Part shown: positions 26,730 to 36,360 of the stretch, one piece after another | How the letters are laid out: each line of letters starts with the position of its first letter | How positions within the stretch are numbered: position 1 is the first letter of the stretch | DNA from: Pseudolysobacter antarcticus | GTDB lineage: Bacteria; Pseudomonadota; Gammaproteobacteria; Xanthomonadales; Rhodanobacteraceae | Assembly (NCBI RefSeq): GCF_004168365.1 | Contig: NZ_CP035704.1 | Location: 186,001-250,000, forward strand | Direction: 5' to 3' | DNA: 64,000 bases | Program-made: the position numbers and the translations under genes | The notes under the pieces: generated by a model | What the model was told of the DNA's origin: nothing | Databases searched by the model: none | The model's input: the letters and a program-made list of their open reading frames with translations, nothing else

Positions 26730-29700
26730 GTGCATCGTTGCGTAAGATTGCTTGTAGACGGGCTTTCGAAAAACGCGGTTTTGATCCCGGTTTTTGCTCT
26801 TTTCTTGCAGCTCGTTTTCGCCGCCCCCGTGTGGGCCGTGACCAACACCTGGTCGTCGGGCGGCGCACTTGCGACGGCGCGCGCAGACCACACCGCAACC
26901 CTGCTGCCCTCGGGCAAGTTGTTGGTGGTGGGCGGAGCTAACATTGGCTCCGCCGCTACCGCCAGCGCCGAGCTCTACGATCCGGCAATGAACACCTGGG
27001 CGACCGCAAGCGCGCTTGCCACCGCACGCTATCACCACACCGCGACGCTGCTGCCCTCGGGCAAGGTGCTGGTGGTGGGGGCAACAACGGCAGCAACATT
27101 TTTGCCAGTGCCGAGCTGTATGACCCGCAGACGAATACGTGGTCTGCCGCAGGTCAGCTCGCGACCGCGCGCTACTTTCACACCGCCACGCTATTGCCCT
27201 CGGGCAAGGTGCTGGTGGCAGGAGGCAATAGCGACCCTTTCACTGCGCTCGCCAGTGTTGAGTTGTACGACCCGGCAACAGACACGTGGGCGCCGGCTGG
27301 CGCGCTCGCGGTCGCGCGCGAATTACACACCGCGACTCTGCTGTCCTCGGGCAAGGTGCTGGTCGTGGCGGGATTAGACAGCGGCGTTTTCGCCAGCGCG
27401 GAGCTGTACGACCCGGCGACGGACACCTGGACGAGCGCAGGCGCGCTGTCGACCGGTCGCTACCTTCACACCGCCATTCTGCTGCCCTCGGGCAAAGTGT
27501 TGGTGGCCGGGGGCACCAGCAACGGCAGCGGCGCTCTCGTAAGCGCCGAACTGTACGACCCTGCCACGAACACTTGGGCGGTCGTAGGCGCGCTCGCTGC
27601 CGCGCGCAGAAAGCACACCGAAACCCTGCTGCCTTCGGGCAAGGTGCTGGTGGCGGGTGGCGACGACGGCAGCAACATTCTCGCCAGCGCCGAGCTCTAC
27701 GACCCGGCGACAGACATGTGGTTGCCCGCGGGCCCGCTTGCTGCCGCGCGCAGACAACACACCGCGACCTTGCTGCCCTCGGGCAAAGTGCTGGCGGTGG
27801 CAGGTTCCAACGGCAGCAGTCTGGGCAGCGCCGAACTGTACGACCCGGCGATCAAGACGTGGGCCAACGCCGGCGCGCTCGTGATCGGGCGCAGCCTGCA
27901 CACCGCGACTGTGCTGTCTTCGGGCAAGGTATTGGTGGCAGGGGGAGAGAGCTTGAACAGCAATTATCCCACCGCCGCCGAACTCTACGATCCAGCGTTC
28001 AACACATGGGCGGCGGCCGGCGCGCTCGCGTCCGGGCGCCGCTTTCACACCGCGACCCTGCTGCAATCGGGCAAGGTGCTGGTGGTGGGAGGCTTCAACG
28101 GCAGCAGCTATCTGGCCAGCGTCGAGTTGTACGACCCGGCGACGAACACCTGGGCGGCCGCCGGTGCGCTCTCAACCTTGCGCGGTTACCACACCGCGAC
28201 CCTGCTGTCCTCGGGCAAGGTGCTGGTGGCAGGTGGCTACAATGGCAGCTATCTGGCCAGCGCCGAGCTGTACAACCCGGCGACGAATACGTGGGCGTCC
28301 GCCAGCGTGATGACGACCGCGCGCTACGTGCACAGCGCAACACTGCTGCCCTCTGGCAAAGTGCTGGTGGCGGCGGGCGCAAACAACAGCAATCTCAGCA
28401 GCGCCGAACTCTACAACCCGGCGACAAACACTTGGGCCGCCGCCGGTGCGCTCTCAACCTCGCGCAGTTACCACACCGCGACCTTGCTGCCCTCGGGCAA
28501 GGTGCTGGCGGCAGGAGGTACTGTCAGCAACATCAGCGGCGCTTTCGCCAGCGCCGAGCTATACGAACCGGCGACGAACACGTGGTCCCCGGCTGGCTGG
28601 CTGGCCACCGCGCGTGATCGCCACACGGCAACCCTGCTACCCTCAGGCAAGGTGCTGGTGGCGGGCGGCGTCGACAGCAACAGCGCTATCGCCAGCGCTG
28701 AGCTGTACGACCCCGGCACGAACACATGGGGTACCGTCCGTACGCTCGCGAACGCGCGCGATTTTCACACCGCGACCCTGCTGCCCTCGGGCCAGGTGCT
28801 GGTGGCGGCGGGCGACAACGGTGGTTTTCTCACGACTGCCGAGCTGTACGACCCGGCGATAAATACAGGGTCGCCGGCCGGCGCGTTCTCGACCACGCGC
28901 TACACCGCCACCGCCACGCTGCTGCCTTCGGGCAAGGTGCTGGCGACGGCAGGCTACAACGGCACCTATCTCACGAGCGCCGATTTGTACGATCCGGCGA
29001 CAAACAGCTGGGCGGCGGCTGGCGCGCTTGCGGCCGGGCGCTACTCGCACGCAGCGACCCTGTTGTCCTCGGGCAAAGTACTGGTGAGCGGAGGCCGCGA
29101 CACCACCAGCAGCTATGCCCTCAACGGCGAACTGTACGATCCGGCGACGAATACGTGGGCAGCTGCCGGCACGATGGCGATCCCACGCCAATCCCACACG
29201 GCAACGCTGCTTCCCGCAGGCAAGGTGTTGGTCGCGGGAGGCAACAACGGCACCTATCTCGTCAGCGCCGAGTTGTACGACCCGGCAACATCCTCCTGGA
29301 CGGCCGGTGGCGTGCTTGCGGTCGCGCGCATATTCCACAGCGCGACCTTGCTGCCATCTGGCAAGGTGTTGGTGGCTGGGGGTTACAACGGCAGCTCTCT
29401 CGCCAGCGCCGAGCTGTACAACCCGGCGACGAACACGTGGGCGACCACAGTCAACCTCGCTACCGCACGCTACGGCCACAGCGCGACCCTGCTGCCCTCG
29501 GGCAAGGTGCTGGTGGCGGGTGGCTACAATGGCAACTGGCTCGCCAGTGCCGAACTCTACGACCCGGCGACAAACACTTGGGCGCCAGCGGGTTCGCTCG
29601 CGACCGCACATCAGCTTCACACCGCGACCCTGTTGCCATCTGGCAAGGTGCTGGTTTCGGGGGGCTTCAGCGGTAGCATTTATCTCGCCAGTGCCGAGCT

Positions 29701-30277
29701 GTACGATCCGGCGACTAACACGTGGGCGGCGGCTGGCACGCTTGCGACCCCGCGCGACGTTCACACCGCAACTCTGCTGCTCTCGGGCAAAGTGCTGGTA
29801 GCGGGGGGCAACAACGGCAGTGGTTATCTCGCCAGTGCCGAGCTGTACGATCCCGGCCTGGCCCCGCTAACCACCCTGCGACCGGGTTTGAGCGCAGTCA
29901 ACGCCTTTCTGCTGCAAACCAGCGCGCTGGCAGCGACCAGTGCCGGCAGCAGTACGAACGCCGGCGCGATCGTCAGCACTGGATTCATGCCCTTGCTTGA
30001 AGCAAGCGGCGGAGCCAGCAACAATTCCGCGAGCAATGTGCCGGTGTTTCAAGTGCAACGCATTGACAACGATCAGATGCGCTTCATTGCGAAAAGCGAA
30101 ACCGTCAACCTGACCGACACCACATTTAGCGGCAGCGCTGCCGCGCTGGCCGGATTCCCGGCCGGCCCGGTGCGCGTGCGGGTGTGGGTCAACGGTGTGC
30201 CGAGCGCGGCGCTTTACTCACGCCTGATCAATTGCGGCGTAGCGGATACGCTTTTCTGCAATGGTTTCGAACCCTAG
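26730..30277 (+). CDS. Giant secreted Kelch-repeat protein, frameshifted in a G5 tract
   Basis: About 1182 residues if one base is restored. The GTG at 26730 follows AGGGGGA and gives a signal peptide (VFALFLQLVFAAPVWA). The frame breaks at the G run 27077-27081: after GKVLVV the repeat expects GGNNGSNIFASAELYDP, found one frame away. From 27194 the frame is open to the stop. About 20 Kelch/galactose-oxidase-like units of about 54 residues follow the pattern ELYDPATNTWAAAGAL...HTATLLPSGKVLVAGG. The last 130 residues differ (VNAFLLQTSALAATS) and end DTLFCNGFEP, the shared C-terminal motif. As assembled, the product from the first start would be truncated. The cause could be sequencing error, decay or slippage. 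Confidence 0.82.
27077..27081 (+). other. Frameshift site: run of five G
   Basis: Codons upstream read GTG CTG GTG GTG GGG. One extra G here would restore the Kelch reading frame across both halves. Confidence 0.75.
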
Positions 30278-30297
30278 AGCGGTTTTGCAAACCGCTC
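30277..30297 (+). terminator. Hairpin at the Kelch stop codon
   Basis: A perfect 9-bp stem GAGCGGTTT / AAACCGCTC with a TGC loop begins at the last base of the stop. No T run follows, so it may act as a transcript end stabiliser or an atypical terminator between convergent genes. Confidence 0.5.
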
Positions 30298-30494
30298 CCT
30301 GGCGGCTCAGCCGGGCAAGTCGCGGCGGTTTGCTGCTCGGCGGCCACACTAGGCTTCCTGATTGACGTGGAACCTCAGCGGCCCAACCTTCCCCCATCAA
30401 TGATCGGGGGAGAAGGGGCCAGCCGCAGGCTTCGGGTGACTGAGTTACTTGCCAAGATTGTCAGCCCAGTCTGCGTCGCTGCTTCCGCCTTGAC
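30298..30494. other. Convergent intergenic space with a second hairpin
   Basis: Contains TCCCCC...GGGGGA arms near 30389-30410. No gene is evident. Confidence 0.4.
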
Positions 30495-30600
30495 GCGCTT
30501 GCCGGTAGTGCTCCTGCATTTGCGACTCACAGAGATGTGATGAGCACCGACCGGCGTCGTCGGCGCCTGCGGCCCACATTCGCGCCATCCTTGGGGCTTA
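30495..30600 (+). repeat. About 105-bp dispersed repeat, copy 2
   Basis: Partner of the copy at 26257-26362. Its last 30 bases (CATTCGCGCCATCCTTGG) also resemble sequences just after the other two delta-60 genes (33450-33480 and 36333-36362), so the tail of the repeat is linked to the 3' ends of these genes. Confidence 0.7.
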
Positions 30601-33264
30601 CTCAAAGCCGTTGGCAAAAATGCCGTCGTTGCCGCTCAGGTAAACCTGCACCGTACTTTCGATCAGGCCGCCTGATCCGTTGTCTTGGCCTGAGCTGACC
30701 TGTCCGCGCGTACGCAGGTAGAAGGTCTGGTTGAGCTGCGGCGTGAAACCGGAATAGCGCCAACCATTGCTGATGCGCTGCATGGTGCCGACGGCTCCAT
30801 ATGTGCTGCCAGCTAGCGAAAACAGTAGTTGTGGTGGCAACGACATTTCCGGCCCGGCCCCGGCGCGGGTCCAGACAATCGCGCTACCACCGGCGGTGTA
30901 GCCCACAATTCTTATCGACTGCAACGCGGCTTGCGGCATGCTGAAACGCGCGATGTAGTTGCGAGGAAGCGCGCCCATGAAGGTGAACTCACCGCCCGCT
31001 ACCACCTTGCCATCGGACTGTAACGCTATCGCCTTGACGTAACCCATCCCGTTTATACCGTTCGCGTTTGGATCGAAGCCTGTATCCAGGCTGTCATCGG
31101 CGTTCAGACGCGCGATGTAGTGACGTGCGACGGCGCCACCGCCGTTCGGCGACAACGAGAAAAAATCCCCGCCCAGCACTATCTTCCCATCGGGCTGCAG
31201 TGCCAGCGCGTAGACGGTTTCGTTTGCGTTCGGATCGAAGGCCGTGTCCAGACTACCATCGGCGTTCAGACGCGCGATGCGGTTGCGCGTAACCGCGATG
31301 CCCCCGTTCGGCGCAAGGGAGGTGAACTGACCGCCCACCACCAGCTTGCCATCGGGCTGCACCGCCAACGCAATGACTCTGTCGTTCGCGTTCGGATCGA
31401 ATGCCGTGTCCAGACCACCATCGGCGTTCAGACGCGCGATGCGGTTGCGCGTAACCGCGACGCCCCCGTTCGGCGATAACGAGGTAAAATCCCCGCCAAG
31501 CACTATCTTCCCACCGGGCTGCAGTGCTACCGACTTGACGTAGGAGCTTGCGTTCGGATCGAACGTCGAATCCATACTGCCATCGGCATTCAGGCGCGCG
31601 ATGCTGTTGCGTGTAACGGCGCCGGCACCGTTCGGCGACAGCGAGGTGAAAAGGCCGCCCAGCACCAGCTTGCCGTCGGGCTGCAGCGCCAGCGCGTAGA
31701 CGTCGTCGTTTGCATTCGGATTGAATGCCGTGTCCAGGCTGCCATCGGCATTCAGGCGCGCGATGTATTTACGTACGATAGCGCCAGTGCCGTTCGGCGA
31801 CAGCGAGGTGAAGTTCCCGCCCAGCAATATCTTGCCATCGGGTTGTATTGCCAGCGCGTAGACGGTGTCGTTCGCGTTAGGATTGAATGCCGTATCCAGA
31901 CTGCCATCGACATTCAAGCGCGCGATGTGGTTGCGTGTGACCGCGCTGCCGCCGTTAGGCGAAAGGGTGGTGAAATCGCCGCCCAGCAGAAGCTTGCCAT
32001 CGGGTTGCATTGCCAGCGCGTAGACGGGTCCATTTGCGTTCGGATTCGATGTCGTGTCCACACTTCCATCCGCATTCAGGCGCGCGATGCGGTTGCGTGT
32101 GATCGTGCCGCCGCCATTCGGCGACAGGGATGTGAAATTACCGCCCAGCAGCAACCTGCCATCGGACTGCGGTGCCAGCGCGAGCACGGCGTTGTTGGCG
32201 TTGGGATCGAATGTTGTATCGACGCTGCCATTGGTGTTCAGGCGAGCAACGTAATTGCGCGTGATAGCAGCCCCGCCGTTCGGCGAAAAGGAGGTGAAAA
32301 AGCCGCCCAGCAAAAGCTTGCCATCGGGTTGCAGCGCCAGCGCGGAGACGAAGCTGTTCGCGCTCGGGTTGAATGCCGTGTCCAGACTGCCATCGGCATT
32401 CACGCGCGCGATGCGACTGCGCGATGTGGTGGCGCCGCCGTTCGGCGACAAAGAGGTGAAAAAGCCGCCCAGTACGAGCTTGCCATCGGGCTGCAGCGCC
32501 AGCGCTGTTACTGTGTTGCTCGCATTCGGATCGAATGCCGTGTCGACGTTGCCATCGGTATTCAGGCGTGCGATGTGGTTGCGCGCAATGGCGCCGCCTC
32601 CGTTCGGCGAAAGTGAGGTGAAATTACCACCCAGCAACAGCTTCCCGTCCGGCTGCAGCGCCAGCGCATCGACGGCGGCATTCGCGTTCGGATTGAAGGC
32701 CGTGTCAATGGTGCCATCGATATTCAGGCGCGCGATGTTGTTACGTGTCATAGCGCCGCTGCCGTTCGGCGACAGCGAGGTGAACTGGCCGCCCACCACC
32801 AGCTTGCCATCCGGCTGCTGCGCCAGCGCATAGACGTAGCTATTCGCATTGGGATCGAACGCCGCGTCGACACTGCCATCGGCATTCAGGCGGGCAATGC
32901 GGTGGCGTATATATGCGCCGACCTGGTTAAATGTGCCGCCGATTACGATGCGCCCGTCCGCTTGCACAGCGATGACATCGACGGTGCTATCGACATCAGT
33001 GGCAGCAAAGCTCGCATCCAGGCTTCCATCGACGTTCAATCGCGCGAGGTGGTTGCGGGTCTGCCCATCGATCATGGTGAAATCGCCGCCGACGAGGGTC
33101 TTGCCGTCGGGCTGCACCACCAGCGCACTGACGGGGTTGTTCGCATTCGGATCGAAGCCATCGTTGGCGTTCTGCGCGCAGCTGACCGCCGGCATCGTTA
33201 GCAATGCCAGTAGCAACAGACACGGACCAGCCAAGAATCCTAAAACGCGTTCGTATCTCACCAT
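30598..33264 (-). CDS. Secreted delta-60-type repeat protein, paralogue 1
   Basis: 888 residues from ATG 33264 ([20 protein letters not shown]) behind TTGGGGAAA; the frame to 33342 is an artefact. Signal peptide, then 14 tandem units of about 55 residues of the form [49 protein letters not shown], which matches delta-60 (propeller-like) repeats. The last 115 residues form a conserved domain ([30 protein letters not shown]) and the end is [14 protein letters not shown]. No enzyme motif. Closest to paralogue 2: both have the odd unit DTTSNPNAN at the same place (unit 8). Likely surface or extracellular; role unknown. Confidence 0.92.
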   Translation of the reverse strand: [888 protein letters not shown]

Positions 33265-33384
33265 GATGATTTCCCCAAATGACAAATAACGTCTAGCCGA
33301 TAGCCGGTGTTTGCGTCGCGTCACACCAGTAAGTCTATACACGTAAAGTCGTATGGAAATAGGACATCGAAGGCGTCAGCAATT

Positions 33385-33407
33385 TTCGCCAAGTGCACAT
33401 TGGCGAA
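33385..33407. promoter_or_regulatory. 23-bp palindrome upstream of paralogue 1
   Basis: TTCGCCAA-N7-TTGGCGAA, perfect 8-bp arms, 121 bases upstream of the start. The same palindrome lies upstream of paralogue 2 and, degenerate, of paralogue 3. Candidate operator or mRNA leader hairpin. Confidence 0.5.
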
Positions 33408-33477
33408 TACGCAGTGGCTGGAAAGCATCAGACCATTGCGTGCTTGAGCGTGATCGGCATTCACGCATCCTCGGCGC

Positions 33478-36144
33478 TCAGTCGAAGCCGTTGGCAAAAA
33501 TGCCGTCGTTGCCGCTTAGATAAACCTGCAGCGTGCTTTCGATCAGGTCGCCTGAATTGGAACTCGAACTGGCCTGTCCGCGGGTACGCAGATAGAAGTT
33601 CTGGTTGAGCGGTGGCGTGAAGCCGGAATAGCGCCAACCGTTGCTGATGCGTTGCATCGTGCCGACGGACGCATAGGTACTGCCGGTCAGTGAAAACAGC
33701 AGTTGTGGTGGCAGAGCTAGTTCCGCTCCGGCGCCTGCGCGAGACCATGTAATTGTGCTGCCGCCAGTGGTATAGCCCACAATACTTATCGACTGCAACG
33801 CAGCTTGCGGCGTGCTGAGCCGCGCGATGTTGTGGCGTGTGACGGCGCCGCCGCCGTTCGGCGACAGAGAGATCATATCTCCACCCACCAACAGTTTGCC
33901 GTCGGGTTGCATCATCAGCACGTCGATGTAGGCGCTCGTATTCGGGTCGAAGGCCATGTCCAGACTGCCATCGGCATTCACACGGGCGATGGAGTTACGC
34001 GTGACAGCGCTGCCCCCGTTGGGCGAAAGTGAGGCGAAATAGCCACCCAGCATCAGCTTGCCGTCGGGTTGCAGCGCCAGCGCGACGACGTAGCCATTAT
34101 TCGTATCGGGATCGAAGGCCATGTCCAGACTGCCTTCGGTATTAAGGCGCGCGATACGGTTGCGCGTGATCGCGCCGCCGCCGTTCGGTGACAGCGTGGT
34201 GAAACTACCAGCTAGCACCAGCTTGCCATCGGGCTGCAGCGCCAGCGCGTTGACGGTGTCGTTCGCGTTCGGATTGAAGGTCGTGTCCAGACTGCCATCG
34301 GCATTCAGACGCGCGATATGGTTGCGTGTGTTGGCGCCACTGCCGTTCGGTGAAAGGGAAGTGAAACCACCACCCACCAGCAGCTTGCCATCGGGCTGCA
34401 GTGCCAGCGTGGCGACGTAGTCGTTCGCGTTCGGATTGAAGGTCGTGTCCAGACTGCCATCGGCATTCAGGCGCGCGATGTGGTTGCGTATGATCGCACC
34501 GCTGCCGTTCGGCGATAGGGAGTGGAACGCGCCGCCGATCATCATCTTGCCATCGGGCTGCAGCGTCAGCCCGAAGACCGACTCGTCCGCGTTCGGATCG
34601 TATGCCATGTCCAAACTGCCATCGGCATTCAGACGCGCGATGCGGTTGCGCGTGATCGCGCCGCCGCCGTTCGGCGAAAGTGAGGTGAAGTCACCGGCCA
34701 CCACCAGCTTGCCATCGGGCTGCACCGCCAGCGCGTAGACGGTGCTGTTCGCGTTCGCATTGGGATTGAATGCCATGTCCACACTGCCATCGGCATTCAG
34801 CCGCGCGATGTGGTTGCGTGTGACCGCGCTGCCGCCGTTCGGCGAAAGGGTGGTGAAATCGCCGCCCAGCAGAAGCTTGCCATCGGGTTGCATTGCCAGC
34901 GCGTCGACAGATGCATTTGCGTTCGGATTCGATGTCGTGTCCACACTGCCATCGGCATTCAGGCGGGCGATACGGTTGCGTGTGATCGGGACGCTGCCGT
35001 TCGGCGAAAGGGTGCCGAAAAAGCCGCCCAGCACCAGCTTGCCGTCGGACTGCAGCGCCAGCGCGAACACAGTGTTGTTCGCGCTCGGATCGAATGTCGT
35101 GTCGACGCTGCCAGTGGCAGTCAGCCGCGCGACGCGATTGCGTACTATCGCACCGCCGTTCGGTGATAGAGAAGTGAATTGGCCGCCCAGGATCAGGTTG
35201 CCATCCGGTTGCAGCGCTAGTGCGAGCACGGCGCTGTTCGCGTTCGGATTGAATGCGGCATCCAGAGTGCCATCGGCATTGAGGCGGGCGATGCGGTTGC
35301 GTGTAACGGCGCCGCTGCCGTTCGGCGACAGCGAGGTGAACGTGCCGCCCAGTACAAGCTTGCCATCAGGCTGCAGCGCTAATGCAGAAACGGGCCCATT
35401 AGGGTTCGGATTGAATGCCGTGTCGACGTTGCCATCAGAATTGAGGCGTGCGATGCGGTTGCTTGCGATGGCGCCGCCGCCGTTTGGCGAAAGTGCAGTG
35501 AAATCACCGCCCAACACCAGCTTGCCATCGGGTTGCAGCGCTATCGAGCGGACGATGCTGTTCGCGTTAGGATTGAATGCGGCGTCGACGCTGCCATCGG
35601 CATTCAGGCGCGCGATGCTGTTGCGCATAACGGCGCTGCCGCCGTTCGGTGATAGCGAGATGAACTGGCCGCCTACGACCAATTTGCCATCCGGCTGTAC
35701 CGCCAGCGCATTAACGTCGTAGTTCGCATTCGGATCGAATGCCGTGTCGACGCTGCCATTGGCATTCAGGCGCGCGATACGGTGGCGAACGTAGGTACCA
35801 ACTTGGGCAAATATTCCCCCGATCACGATGCGCCCGTCCGCCTGCACGACGATGGCATTAACGGTGTTATCCACATCCGTGGCGGCAAAGCTCGCATCCA
35901 GGCTCCCATCCACGTTCAATCGCGCGAGGTGGTTGCGGGTCTGGCCGGCGATCGTGGTGAAGGTGCCGACGACGAGGGTTTTGCCATCAGACTGCTCTGC
36001 CAGCGCGTATACAGTGCTGTTCGCATTCGGGTCGAAACCATCGTTGGCGTTCTGTGCCCAGCTGATTGCAGGCATCGCCAGCAATGCCAGTAGCAACAAA
36101 TACGGTGCCGCCAGGAACCCGAAAACGCGTGCGTATCTCAACAT
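33478..36144 (-). CDS. Secreted delta-60-type repeat protein, paralogue 2
   Basis: 888 residues, equal in length to paralogue 1, starting [20 protein letters not shown] behind CACTTGGGGAAA. Fourteen delta-60-type units, the same C-terminal domain ([19 protein letters not shown]), and the end [14 protein letters not shown]. Three units carry insertions or variations ([25 protein letters not shown]). It is one of three head-to-tail copies whose upstream DNA is also copied, so the duplication unit is gene plus promoter, about 2.9 kb. Each copy keeps its own signal peptide and ribosome site, so all are probably expressed singly. Confidence 0.92.
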   Translation of the reverse strand: [888 protein letters not shown]

Positions 36145-36267
36145 GATGATTTCCCCAAGTGACCAATTACGGTTAGTCGATAGCCGGTATTTGCGTCAGC
36201 ACGCCGCACCGATACGTCAATACACGTAAAGTCGTCTGGAAATAGGACATCGAAGGCGTAAGTAATT

Positions 36268-36290
36268 TTCGCCAAGTGCACATTGGCGAA
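36268..36290. promoter_or_regulatory. 23-bp palindrome upstream of paralogue 2
   Basis: Identical arms and spacer to the copy at 33385-33407, 124 bases upstream of the start. The flanking bases (GGCGTAAGTAATTT before, ATACGCAGTGGCTGG after) are also conserved. Confidence 0.5.
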
Positions 36291-36360
36291 TACGCAGTGG
36301 CTGGAAAGCATCAGACCGTTGCATGCTTGAGCGTGATCGGTAGTCACGCATCCTCGGCGC

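Noticed and set aside
27077-27081. Programmed ribosomal frameshift in the Kelch gene
   Set aside because: No downstream stem-loop or Shine-Dalgarno stimulator is evident; a missing base or slippage is simpler.
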